NCBI RefSeq assembly: GCF_001418105.1
Contig: NZ_LIQI01000032.1
Location: 62,001 to 126,000, forward strand
DNA: 64,000 bases
Direction: 5' to 3'
Source: Lacinutrix himadriensis
GTDB taxonomy: Bacteria; Bacteroidota; Bacteroidia; Flavobacteriales; Flavobacteriaceae
Each line of letters opens with the position of its first letter. Positions within the stretch are counted from its first letter, which is position 1. The position numbers and the translations under genes were made by a program. The notes below the pieces were generated by a model. That model searched no databases, was not told the DNA's origin, and was given only the letters and a program-made list of their open reading frames with translations. Shown here one piece after another: positions 46,309 through 54,832 of this stretch.

Positions 46309-47472
46309 TTACTTACTCGCAAACATTTTTACGTCTTTCTCGCTTACTTCTTTTTCTCCAAGAATAATTAAACGCTCTACTACATTACGTAATTCACGAA
46401 TGTTACCAGTCCAGTCATACTCTTGTAATAATTTAATAGCTTTTACTGAAAAATTCTTTTGCGCTGTACCTTGTTCGTCTGCTATCTTTTTAGAAAAATA
46501 TTCTATTAATAACGGAATATCATCTCTTCTTTCATTCAAAGCAGGAACTTTTATAAGAATTACTGCTAGTCTGTGGTATAAATCTTCACGAAATCTACCC
46601 TCTTCTATTTCCTTTTTTAAGTTTTTGTTGGTTGCCGCTACTACTCTAACATTTACTTTAATGTCTTTATCACTACCAACTCTTTGAATTCTACTTTCTT
46701 GTAATGCACGTAATACTTTTGCTTGCGCAGAAAGACTCATATCTCCTATTTCATCTAAAAAGATAGTACCTCCATTTGCAGCTTCAAATTTCCCTGCCCT
46801 GTCTTTGTTTGCACTTGTAAAAGCACCTTTTACATGTCCGAAAAGTTCACTTTCTATAAGTTCACTAGGTATTGCAGCACAATTCACCTCTATCATTGCT
46901 CCTTTAGAACGCTGGCTTTTTTGGTGTAACCAATGCGCAACGAGTTCTTTTCCGGTACCATTTGGACCAGTAATTAAAACACGAGCATCTGTTTGTGCTA
47001 CCTTTTCTATAATTTCTTTGATATGAGAAATAGCGTCACTTTCCCCAATCATTTTATAGTTCTTGCTGACTTTCTTTTTCAGCATTTTATTTTCTACAAC
47101 AAGCTCTTTTCTATCTAAAGCAATACGAACGGTATTTAATAAACGATTTAAATCTGGCGGTTTTGAGATATAATCAAAAGCACCTAGACGCATGGTATTT
47201 ACAGCGGTATCTAAATCGCCATGACCAGAAATCATAACCATTGGTGTTTCTGGCTTTATTTTTTTTACCGCTTCTAATACTTCCACACCATCCATTTTTG
47301 GCATTTTAATATCGCAAAGCACTAAGTCATAATCTTCTTTCTTAATCTTTTCGATTCCTACTAAACCATCTTCCGCTTCTTCTACTTGATAGGTATCATT
47401 TTCTTCGGAAAGAATTTTTACTAATACTCTTCTAATTGCAGCTTCATCTTCTATTACTAATATTTTAGGCAT
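46309..47472 (-). CDS. Sigma-54-dependent response regulator without DNA-binding domain
   Basis: A 387-residue NtrC-type activator. The receiver has the phospho-acceptor D54 in VLCDIKMPKMDG, with the acidic pair DE at 9-10 and K104 in YISKPPDL. The AAA+ domain has Walker A GPNGTGKE (169-176), GAFTSA at 216-221 in place of the usual GAFTGA loop, Walker B GTIFLDEIGD (235-244), and sensor segments NVRVVAATNKNLKK and EYDWTGNIRELRNVVERL. It stops at NVVERLIILGEKEVSEKDVK with no Fis-type helix-turn-helix, and the terminator follows within 40 nt. It could act from solution or through a partner. It is the last gene of a minus-strand operon after ABC, permease and MscS genes. Confidence 0.88.
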   Translation of the reverse strand: MPKILVIEDEAAIRRVLVKILSEENDTYQVEEAEDGLVGIEKIKKEDYDLVLCDIKMPKMDGVEVLEAVKKIKPETPMVMISGHGDLDTAVNTMRLGAFDYISKPPDLNRLLNTVRIALDRKELVVENKMLKKKVSKNYKMIGESDAISHIKEIIEKVAQTDARVLITGPNGTGKELVAHWLHQKSQRSKGAMIEVNCAAIPSELIESELFGHVKGAFTSANKDRAGKFEAANGGTIFLDEIGDMSLSAQAKVLRALQESRIQRVGSDKDIKVNVRVVAATNKNLKKEIEEGRFREDLYHRLAVILIKVPALNERRDDIPLLIEYFSKKIADEQGTAQKNFSVKAIKLLQEYDWTGNIRELRNVVERLIILGEKEVSEKDVKMFASK

Positions 47473-47483
47473 CTTTATTTTTT

Positions 47484-48307
47484 TTATTTCTGAATAATAT
47501 GAATATCTCTTTGTGGAAAAGGAATAGATACATTGTTTTCTCTAAATAGTCTATCAATTTCAAAACGAATATCACTTTTTGGAATCCTTGCATTAAAGCT
47601 ATCATTTAGCGTAAAAGCAATTCTGAAATTTAGAGAGCTATCTCCAAATTCGGTAAATAACACTGCTGGCGCTGGATATTCTAAAACATCCTTATGACCT
47701 TTAGCAGCTTCTATAAGCAAACGTTTCACCAATTGCACATCACTCCCATAAGCCACACCAACATCCACACTCTCACGGGTTGTGGTTCCGTTTTGCGTCC
47801 AATTATACAAACTATTAGTTAAATATAAATGATTTGGTATTACCAACACTTTATTGTCTATAGTTACTGCTCTTGTGGTACGTAATTTAATTTCTTCTAC
47901 GCGACCTATTTTTCCGTCCAATTCAATAATATCTCCAACATGAACAGATTGGTCTACTAAGATAAATACTCCAGAAATAATATCTTGAAAAAGGGTTTGT
48001 AAGGCCAAACCAATACCAATTAATAATGCGGCAGATGCTGCAAAAATCCCAGTAACATTAACTCCTACAGTATGTAATGTTACCAAAACGATAACTACAT
48101 AACTAAACCAGGTTGCATAAGAAAAAACAGCTTTGAATTTTAACTTATCATCACTTGGTAATTTTCTACTTATTAACCTTCTAAGCAATCTTAAAAATAC
48201 GGTTGCAAAAAGCAATACAAAAATAAAATCAAAATATTTTGCACGCTAATCTCTACATCTTTAGAGATTTGAATAGATTTACTTAGTATGTTTTTAATGT
48301 CTTTCAT
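47484..48307 (-). CDS. Small-conductance mechanosensitive channel (MscS family), one frameshift
   Basis: A 274-residue MscS-type channel if one base is restored. The uninterrupted frame starts only at a TTG (48215), but upstream in another frame an ATG at 48307 reads MKDIKNILSKSIQISKDVEI, then SVQNILIFIF; inserting one T (A on the plus strand) in the run around 48217-48229 joins it to VLLFATVFLRLLRRL. The pore helix region is GIFAASAALLIGIGLALQTL followed by FQDIISGVFIL, and the beta domain has VGDIIELDGKIGRVEEIKLR and TTRAVTIDNKVLVIPNH. It relieves turgor under osmotic downshock. The start lies 1 nt after the upstream permease gene's stop, consistent with an operon. The break is probably a sequencing error. 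Confidence 0.85.
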
Positions 48308-48308
48308 A

Positions 48309-49619
48309 TTAATACTTAATCCACTTTATTAGCTCTTTATAACTCGGTTTTTTACCATACATTAAAATACCAACTCTGTATATTTTTGCTGCAAACCAAA
48401 CAGTCAACATAAAGGTACCAACTAATAGTAAAAAAGAAAGTACTTGTTGCCAAATAGGGACACCAAAAGGAATACGCATTAGCATCACTACTGGAGAGGT
48501 AAATGGTATAAACGAAAATATAGTAGAAACCGTACCATGAGGATCTTCTATTACAGTAAATATACCAATATAAACGGCCAAAACTAACGGCATTATAATA
48601 GGAAGCATAAACTGTTGCGTATCTGTTTCATTATCTACTGCTGCTCCAATTGCGGCATATAACGAACTGTATAATAGATAACCTCCAATAAAAAATAAGA
48701 TAAATGCGATGATTAAGTTTCCTATTGGTAAATTATAAAAAGCCGCCATTGCATTTTGTATTTCTACTGCAGCTTCTGGGTTTTCCATAGCTTGCTGCAA
48801 CATTTCATTTTGCGGTGTTTGTTGCATTAAGTCTATTCCTAAAACAGCAGAAACTACTGTCATTAAAATACTTCCTATAATAAGCCAAATAACAAATTGG
48901 GTTATTCCTGCTAAAGAAGTACCTATAATTTTACCAAGCATTAATTGAATTGGTTTTACAGAAGAAATAATTATCTCAATAATTCTACTTGTTTTTTCTT
49001 CAATAATACTTCGCATAATCATGTTACCATAAATAATAATAAACATGAATAATAAGTAACCCGCTGCTAATCCGAAACCTAATTTAAAGTAACTATCTAA
49101 TTTAGATGTTTTCTCGCCAATAAAACTTTCTTGTGCAATATTAACGTTGGTTCTTGATGCGGTAAGTTTGTCTAGATCGATGCCTTGCTCTTGTAATTTA
49201 ACATCTCTTAACCTGTTTTCTAATTTACTTTCTAAACTAGATATTACAGATAAAGAAGGTGTTTCTTTAGAGTAAAACTTAATATGTTTCACCAATGCAT
49301 CGATACTATCTTGTTTTGGTATATATAGCAAGCCATAGGTTTCTGCTTCTTCTACAATAGTTTTAGCATCCGCTAGAGAGACATTATTAAGGATATTATA
49401 TTTTGTATGTTCTCCGTTTTGAAAAATATCTGTAACTAATTCCGATTCGTCTAAAATAGAAATAGTACGTGTTTTATTATTATTTAATTGCGATAAATAA
49501 GCCACAACTGCAATAAGCACTATCATGATAATAGGACTTAAAATAGTCATAATAATAAACGATTTGTTTTTAACTTTTGTTAAATATTCGCGTTTTATAA
49601 TAAGTGGTAAATGGTTCAT
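48309..49619 (-). CDS. ABC-2 family transporter permease (NatB-like)
   Basis: A 436-residue permease. One N-terminal helix (FIIMTILSPIIMIVLIAVVA, about residues 21-40) is followed by a large extracytoplasmic domain of about 140 residues. Then come five or so helices starting LGFGLAAGYLLFMFIIIYGN, with the coupling-helix motif MRSIIEEKTSRIIEIIISSV that marks NatB/YhaP-type ABC-2 exporters. The last helix is VLSFLLLVGTFMLTVWFAAK. It is 3 nt downstream of the ATPase gene and so forms an exporter with it. The substrate is unknown; NatAB exports sodium, while homologues export other compounds. Confidence 0.9.
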   Translation of the reverse strand: MNHLPLIIKREYLTKVKNKSFIIMTILSPIIMIVLIAVVAYLSQLNNNKTRTISILDESELVTDIFQNGEHTKYNILNNVSLADAKTIVEEAETYGLLYIPKQDSIDALVKHIKFYSKETPSLSVISSLESKLENRLRDVKLQEQGIDLDKLTASRTNVNIAQESFIGEKTSKLDSYFKLGFGLAAGYLLFMFIIIYGNMIMRSIIEEKTSRIIEIIISSVKPIQLMLGKIIGTSLAGITQFVIWLIIGSILMTVVSAVLGIDLMQQTPQNEMLQQAMENPEAAVEIQNAMAAFYNLPIGNLIIAFILFFIGGYLLYSSLYAAIGAAVDNETDTQQFMLPIIMPLVLAVYIGIFTVIEDPHGTVSTIFSFIPFTSPVVMLMRIPFGVPIWQQVLSFLLLVGTFMLTVWFAAKIYRVGILMYGKKPSYKELIKWIKY

Positions 49620-49622
49620 AAA

Positions 49623-50549
49623 TTAGTTATTCTTTACTGCTTGAATAAAAATATCGTTGGCACTTGGTATAACTTCTACAAAATGAGAAACTTCCCCTTT
49701 ACTTGTTAAATAGCTTAATAAATCATTAGAAGTTTCATTTTCTGAAAGCTTAATGTTTAGTTTTAACTCATCGTTTAAAGATCTAAAATTGGTAAGTGAT
49801 GCATCAAATTTTTGCGAAATAGTTTCGGCAAGTGCTATTTTGTCTGCAGCTTTTATACCAACCTCAAACGTATTCGTTTTATATTGTCTTTTTATATCTG
49901 TTAATTTACCATCTAATATTTTGTTAGACTTATGGATTAGCGCAATATGATCACATAATTCTTCCACAGATTCCATTCTATGTGTTGAGAAAATCACGGT
50001 TGCTCCATTTTCTTTTAAGCGTAAAATTTCGTCCTTAATTAAATTTGCGTTTATAGGATCAAACCCTGAAAAAGGCTCATCGAAAATCAATAATTTAGGT
50101 TCATGTAATACAGTTACGACAAACTGTATTTTTTGCGCCATTCCTTTAGAAAGTTCTTGTATTTTTTTGTTCCACCAATCACCAATCTCTAAACGCTCAA
50201 ACCAATATTTCAATCTTTTTTTTGCTTCTGCTTTGCTTAAGCCTTTTAATTGTGCTAGGTACAATGCCTGCTCTCCTACTTTCATCGATTTATATAAGCC
50301 ACGTTCTTCTGGTAAATAGCCAATATTTTGTACATGATGGGATTGCAAAGGTTCCCCATCTAAAATAACGTGACCAGAATCTGGCATTGTAATTTGGTTT
50401 ATCACACGTATCAATGTTGTTTTTCCTGCTCCGTTTGGACCTAATAGTCCAAAAATACTTCCTTTAGGAACGGAAATAGACACATTATTTAATGCTTTAA
50501 AATCTCCAAAGTTTTTAGAAACTTCATGTGCTTCTAAGAGGTTTTTCAT
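49623..50549 (-). CDS. ABC transporter ATP-binding protein (NatA-like)
   Basis: A 308-residue ABC ATPase. Walker A is GPNGAGKTT (37-45), the signature is LSKGMAQK (133-140), Walker B is LLIFDEP (153-159), followed by FSGFDP and the H-loop in IFSTHRMESVEEL. The C-terminal 90 residues form the extra domain seen in NatA-like ATPases. It is the first gene of the minus-strand operon with the permease, MscS and the sigma-54 activator. An exporter beside an osmotic channel suggests a role in ion or envelope homeostasis, but this is inference from context. Confidence 0.9.
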   Translation of the reverse strand: MKNLLEAHEVSKNFGDFKALNNVSISVPKGSIFGLLGPNGAGKTTLIRVINQITMPDSGHVILDGEPLQSHHVQNIGYLPEERGLYKSMKVGEQALYLAQLKGLSKAEAKKRLKYWFERLEIGDWWNKKIQELSKGMAQKIQFVVTVLHEPKLLIFDEPFSGFDPINANLIKDEILRLKENGATVIFSTHRMESVEELCDHIALIHKSNKILDGKLTDIKRQYKTNTFEVGIKAADKIALAETISQKFDASLTNFRSLNDELKLNIKLSENETSNDLLSYLTSKGEVSHFVEVIPSANDIFIQAVKNN

Positions 50550-50951
50550 AATTTATGTTTAGCAATACCAAGCCTTTTTTTTGGTAAAATATAAGTGTTG
50601 TAAATATAGAAAATGTTACAAGAGAAATAGCATGCATTATCCATAAATTAAAGATAGCAAATAGGGTTAAGACTAAAAAAAAGACATTATGGTTTATAGA
50701 AATACATTTTGTGGTTTAAATAAAAAACGGAAACCAATTCTATCTAAAAACAAAACCCACCCTTTTACTTTAAGTGAAAGGATGGGAAAAAATTGCTATG
50801 AAAAAGAAAAATTACCGCTAAAATAAATTAGCGATAAACCAAATATACTATTTTTTGCTAAATAAATGTTAATAGAAATGGATTTGTTACCATTAAACAA
50901 AAAAAAATCCACTTAAAAAGTGGATTTCTTATTTGTACTATTGTTTTTTTA
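50550..50951. other. Intergenic region with two hairpins, no gene
   Basis: This 402-nt gap between dnaJ and the ABC operon (both minus) holds the dnaJ terminator at 50897-50927 and a second hairpin at about 50756-50786. In the second, CCCACCCTTTTACTT faces AAGTGAAAGGATGGG with two G-U pairs, and on the minus strand it is followed by a T-rich run. That could be another terminator or a structured 5' leader of the ABC operon. The rest is AT-rich with no open frame of note. Confidence 0.55.
50897..50927 (-). terminator. Rho-independent terminator after dnaJ
   Basis: On the minus strand, AAATCCACTT - TTT - AAGTGGATTT forms a 10-bp perfect stem followed by a run of T residues, 25 nt after the dnaJ stop codon. 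Confidence 0.85.
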
Positions 50952-52078
50952 TTAAGAAAACATATCTTTTACTTTTTCAAAAAAAGATTTATCTGTGCTT
51001 TCTGGCTTTGGTGAAAAATGTTCGTCTTCACGCATCGATTCAAAAAATTCTTTTTGTTCTTTATTAAGTGTTTTAGGTGTCCAAACATTTACATGTACAA
51101 GTAAATCTCCTTTTCCGTAACCATTAATGCTTGGTATTCCTTTTCCGCGTAAGCGTAAAATTTTACCAGATTGTACTCCTGCTTCTACTTTAATACGCAC
51201 TTTTCCTGTTACCGTATCTATTTCTTTAGAAGTACCAAGAACTGCGTCTGGAAGACTTACATACATATCATAATGTAAATTGTCTCCTTCACGTTGAAGT
51301 GTTTCATGGTCTAGTTCTTCTATAGCGACTAACATATCTCCAGAAATTCCATTTCCTGGTGCTTCGTTACCTTTTCCTGTTACTTTAAGTGCATACCATC
51401 TACAACTCCTGCAGGTATTTTAATAGAAACCGTTTCTTCTTTAATAATTAAACCATGCCCATCTGCTTCTGCTGGTTTTTTATCTATAGTTTGTCCTGCT
51501 CCACCACAAGTTGTACAAGTGGCAGCTGTTTGCATTCTTCCTAAAATAGTATTTGTAACTCTAGTAATTTGACCAGAACCATTACAAGTAGAACAGGTTT
51601 TATACGTAGTCCCTTCTGCTTGAACTTTACGTTTTACTTTAATTTTCTTTTCTACTCCATTGGCAATTTCTTCAAGAGTAAGTTTAACGCGAATTCTAAG
51701 GTTACTTCCTTTAACTCTGCGTTGTTGCTGTTGACCACCAAAACCACCAGAGAAGCCACCTCCTCCTCCAAAACCACCAAAGATGTCACCAAACTGGCTG
51801 AATATGTCATCCATATTCATACCACCTCCGCCACCTCCAAAACCACCGGAACCATCAAATGCTTGATGTCCAAATTGGTCATAACGTGCTTTTTTGTCAG
51901 CATTACTTAAAATCTCGTAAGCTTCAGCTGCTTCTTTAAATTTAGATTCTGCATCCTTATCATCTGGATTTTTATCTGGATGATATTTTAAAGCCATCTT
52001 TCGGTACGCTTTCTTTATCTCAGCTGCAGTTGCACTTTTACTTAATCCTAATATTTCGTAATAATCTCTTTTTGCCAT
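50952..52078 (-). CDS. dnaJ: Chaperone DnaJ (Hsp40), one frameshift
   Basis: The gene reads as two frames, 52078-51380 and 51335-50952. Adding one A to the short A run in the plus-strand-equivalent TTAAAGTAACAGG near 51381-51386 joins [12 protein letters not shown] to [18 protein letters not shown] and gives 375 residues, the family's normal length. The J domain has [15 protein letters not shown] with HPD at about 33-35, then a glycine/phenylalanine region. The zinc-binding region shows only two CxxCxGxG-type motifs (CSTCNGSG and CTTCGGAG) rather than four, as I recall for flavobacterial DnaJ. DnaJ stimulates DnaK and delivers unfolded clients. It is 52 nt downstream of grpE. The break is most likely a sequencing error in an essential-type gene. 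Confidence 0.88.
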
Positions 52079-52130
52079 TCTTATTCTTAAATCCTTTCCA
52101 TAAGGAAAGCACTTTTTTAATTAATAATTT

Positions 52131-52655
52131 TTATTGTCCTATTACTACTTTTGGAAAACGTATTACTTTCTCTCCTAATTTGTATCCTTTTTCTACCACA
52201 TCAATCACTTTTCCTTTTAAGTCAGCTGTTGGTGCAGGAATTTGTGTAATTGCTTCATGGTGGTCTGCATTAAACACATCTCCTTTTATAACAGATAAGG
52301 CTGCCAATCCTTTATGTTCTAATGTAGAAAGTAATTTTTGATAAATTAAATTCACTCCTTTGCGTAGTTCTTCTGCTTCTTTATCGTCTTCAATATGACT
52401 TAAAGCGCGTTCAAAATCATCTAAAACCGGTAAAAGTGACACCATAACATCCTGACTTGCTGTTTTAAACAACTCGATACGTTCTTTAGATGTTCGTTTT
52501 TTATAATTTTCAAACTCTGCAAAAAGACGTAAAAATTTATCTTTTTCGTGTTTTACTTCTTCTTGTAGTTGCTCTTCAACAGATAACTCTTGCGTTTCTG
52601 CTGTTGCTTGATCTACTTGCTCTTCTATAACTTCTTCTTTATTTTTCTTGCTCAT
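52131..52655 (-). CDS. grpE: Nucleotide exchange factor GrpE
   Basis: A 174-residue GrpE that releases ADP from DnaK. The N-terminal 35 residues are glutamate-rich and disordered-looking. The long dimer helix is KDKFLRLFAEFENYKKRTSK (about residues 38-57). The beta-rich head has DVFNADHHEAITQIPAP and ends GKVIDVVEKGYKLGEKVIRF, then PKVVIGQ, the conserved family end. It is transcribed ahead of dnaJ with a 52-nt gap, the usual heat-shock pairing. No CIRCE element was found upstream. Confidence 0.95.
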   Translation of the reverse strand: MSKKNKEEVIEEQVDQATAETQELSVEEQLQEEVKHEKDKFLRLFAEFENYKKRTSKERIELFKTASQDVMVSLLPVLDDFERALSHIEDDKEAEELRKGVNLIYQKLLSTLEHKGLAALSVIKGDVFNADHHEAITQIPAPTADLKGKVIDVVEKGYKLGEKVIRFPKVVIGQ

Positions 52656-52779
52656 TTCTGTACCTAGTTTTTATAAATACTTTTAACAGATGGCAAAAGT
52701 ACTGCCATTATTATAAAAATGTCAAAATGTCATTGACTTTTTTTTAGCTGTTTTCTTATTTAACTACCTTAACAATTTG

Positions 52780-52787
52780 TATTTTTG
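52780..52787 (+). promoter_or_regulatory. Bacteroidota -7 element before the YceI gene
   Basis: TATTTTTG fits TAnnTTTG and ends 30 nt before the ATG at 52818. It overlaps the TTG at 52785 where a longer frame opens, which argues against that start. Confidence 0.55.
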
Positions 52788-52817
52788 TCACTTAACACTA
52801 AAAACAAAATAATTATT

Positions 52818-53486
52818 ATGAAAAAACAAGTTTTAAATATTTTTACTGTTGTTGCTTTATGTACTGCAGTTATAGGTTGCAAAAAAGCAAAAGAAGCGAA
52901 TACAAGTGAAGCGGAAGCTGCTGCTGTTAGCGAAAGTGCAACGGCAAAGTATGTTGCAAATGTATCTGAATCTACCATTGAGTGGAAAGGTTTTAAACCA
53001 ACAGGAACCCACAATGGTACCGTAAACATTGAAAATGGTGTGTTTTATGTAGATAATGGTATTTTACAAAGTGGTACATTTTTAATTGATATGAAAACTA
53101 TCAGTTCTACAGATACTGAAGGAGATCAAAAAAAGAATTTAGACGCGCATTTAATGGGAACTGTTGAAGGTAAAGAAGGTGACTTTTTTGATGTAAACAA
53201 ATTTCCAACAGGAGCATTTGAAATTACAGGTACACAAGCTGCTGAAGGAGGAAAAACAATGCTTTCTGGTAACTTAGCTTTAAAAGGAGACAAACATAAC
53301 GTTACTTTTCCTGTTACTATTACCGAAGAAGGAGATATCATGACAATTTCTAGTGAAGCCTTTACTATTGATAGAACGAAATGGGGAATTAACTATGGTT
53401 CTAAATCTGTTTTTGATAACCTTGGTGACAAGTTTATTAATGATGATATGGAATTAAAAATTACAATTAAAGCAAAGAAAGCTTAA
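52818..53486 (+). CDS. YceI family lipoprotein
   Basis: A 222-residue lipocalin-like protein of the YceI family. From the ATG at 52818 the signal is KKQVLNIFTVVALCTAVIGC with a lipobox Cys, so it is a lipoprotein rather than a simple secreted protein. The mature part has STIEWKGFKPTGTHNGTVNI, FLIDMKTISSTD, LDAHLMGTVEG, FPTGAFEITG, GNLALKGDKHNVTFPVTI and FTIDRTKWGINYGSKS, a typical YceI barrel that binds long isoprenoid-like molecules. Its physiological ligand here is unknown. The longer frame opening at TTG 52785 overlaps the promoter and is rejected. Confidence 0.9.
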   Translation: MKKQVLNIFTVVALCTAVIGCKKAKEANTSEAEAAAVSESATAKYVANVSESTIEWKGFKPTGTHNGTVNIENGVFYVDNGILQSGTFLIDMKTISSTDTEGDQKKNLDAHLMGTVEGKEGDFFDVNKFPTGAFEITGTQAAEGGKTMLSGNLALKGDKHNVTFPVTITEEGDIMTISSEAFTIDRTKWGINYGSKSVFDNLGDKFINDDMELKITIKAKKA

Positions 53487-53508
53487 TCAATATATATATT
53501 TAAAATAT

Positions 53509-53538
53509 AGCCATACTTTTAAGTGTGGCTTTATTTTT
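53509..53538 (+). terminator. Terminator after the YceI gene
   Basis: AGCCATAC (53509-53516) pairs with GTGTGGCT (53523-53530) with one G-U pair around a 6-nt loop, followed by TTATTTTT. Confidence 0.7.
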
Positions 53539-53711
53539 GCTTTGTTTTTCATAAAGCTATAACCATCAGTGTTTTAATTGTTTAAAGCCGAACAAATTAG
53601 CTTTTTATCGAATAATTAGCACATAATAATACATTACTTTACATTTTATAATTAGAAGGTATATTTTCACCATTATTTTTTTAAAGTAAGCCTTAATTTT
53701 TAGAGAGACCA

Positions 53712-54146
53712 ATGAAATTTCTATTTACATTTTTAGTTGCATTTACGTGTATAGCTACAAGTTATAGCCAAGCTACAAACACCTTAACTTTTGAAAATTT
53801 TGAAACCGATTTTTTCTCTTACAATCCGGAGAAAAAGAAAACGGTAACAGAGGATCACTTTAGTTTTGCCGAATATGTTATTTCTGAAACCAAAAAGTCT
53901 TTGAATAATGATGTAAGCAATTATAATGTAATTAATTATTGGAATATATTAACCGCTTTAGATATGCTTAACGAAGATAAATCTACTTTAATTTTAGCTT
54001 TTCAAAAATTGGTAGAATTAGAAGGTAGCTGTAAATATATTGTTAACTATAAAAAGAAAATTTCGTTTTATAAAACCATTACAGCAATGTATGACCACTA
54101 CTATTTACAATGCAAAAAAAGCGATAGCCTGTTAGGTACTAACTAG
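53712..54146 (+). CDS. Hypothetical secreted protein
   Basis: A 144-residue protein with signal peptide KFLFTFLVAFTCIATSYS, cleaved before QATN. The mature 125 residues are mostly helical, with TLTFENFETDFFSYN, HFSFAEYVISETKKSL, NYWNILTALDMLNED and ending KKSDSLLGTN. Two Cys remain in the mature part (GSCKYIV and YLQCKK). I recognise no family. It ends at 54146, directly against the stop codon of the convergent mnmD gene, with no terminator between. Confidence 0.7.
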   Translation: MKFLFTFLVAFTCIATSYSQATNTLTFENFETDFFSYNPEKKKTVTEDHFSFAEYVISETKKSLNNDVSNYNVINYWNILTALDMLNEDKSTLILAFQKLVELEGSCKYIVNYKKKISFYKTITAMYDHYYLQCKKSDSLLGTN

Positions 54147-54824
54147 CTAGAATACCTTGGTTGCTCTTAACATGTGTCTTTTTCCGGGAGGACCTTGTAA
54201 GCGTTTTAAATGAAACCCTACACTTCGCAATGCTCTTTTAACGGTTCCTTTTGCGGCATAAGTTACTAAGACTCCGTTTTCCTTTAAAGCATTATACATA
54301 CTTTTAAATATTTCCTCTGTCCATAATTCTGGCTGCAATTCTGCTCCAAAAGCATCAAAGTAAATAATATTAAAAGCTTCTTTTTCGTTTATTTCTGAAA
54401 AATCTTTTTGCGCTTTAATCAGTTGAAAATTACTGGTAATTTGTGCTTCGGCTTCCCAAGGAACTTCATGAAGTTTATTAAAAGTAGATTCCCTCATAGA
54501 AACGTCTAATTGGGTAACATAATTTAATTGTTTTAGCTCTTCGGAAGAAACAGGAAAAGCCTCTACGCCTTTATACGTTATACTAAGATTTTGTTTTTCG
54601 GCTTCCAGCAATGTCATAAAGGCATTTAATCCGGTACCAAAACCTATTTCTAGAATGGATATACTTTCTGCTTGATTTATCTCTACATAATGAAGCAAAC
54701 CATTTTGTATATACACGTGTTGCGCTTCTTGTATTGCGCCATGTGTAGAATGGTATTGTTCATTCCATTCTGGAATTTGAATGGTTGTAGAACCATCTTC
54801 TGTAATTATAATATTCCGTTTCAA
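54147..54824 (-). CDS. mnmD: tRNA (5-methylaminomethyl-2-thiouridylate) methyltransferase MnmD
   Basis: A 225-residue SAM-dependent methyltransferase, the stand-alone form of the N-terminal half of MnmC. It carries out the last methylation making mnm5(s2)U34 in the anticodon of tRNAs for Lys, Glu and Gln. The SAM-binding motif is ILEIGFGTGLNAFMTLLEA (about residues 58-76), followed by GVEAFPVSSEEL and the acidic YFDAFGAELQPELWTEEIF. The C-terminal GVLVTYAAKGTVKRALRSVG and LQGPPGKRHMLRAT complete the family pattern. No FAD-dependent MnmC2 domain is present, as in most bacteria outside the gammaproteobacteria. It is 8 nt downstream of the haem-binding-motif gene. Confidence 0.93.
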   Translation of the reverse strand: MKRNIIITEDGSTTIQIPEWNEQYHSTHGAIQEAQHVYIQNGLLHYVEINQAESISILEIGFGTGLNAFMTLLEAEKQNLSITYKGVEAFPVSSEELKQLNYVTQLDVSMRESTFNKLHEVPWEAEAQITSNFQLIKAQKDFSEINEKEAFNIIYFDAFGAELQPELWTEEIFKSMYNALKENGVLVTYAAKGTVKRALRSVGFHLKRLQGPPGKRHMLRATKVF

Positions 54825-54832
54825 AAAAAGGA

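Noticed and set aside
51569-51910. 113-codon plus-strand frame opposite dnaJ
   Set aside because: It mirrors the Gly-rich and zinc-motif codons of dnaJ and has no independent support.
50952-52078. Programmed ribosomal frameshift in dnaJ
   Set aside because: There is no slippery heptamer or downstream structure, and programmed shifting is not known for dnaJ; a lost base in an A run is simpler.
53487-53711. Possible small RNA between the YceI gene and the secreted protein gene
   Set aside because: Apart from the YceI terminator it is AT-rich without structure or a clear promoter.
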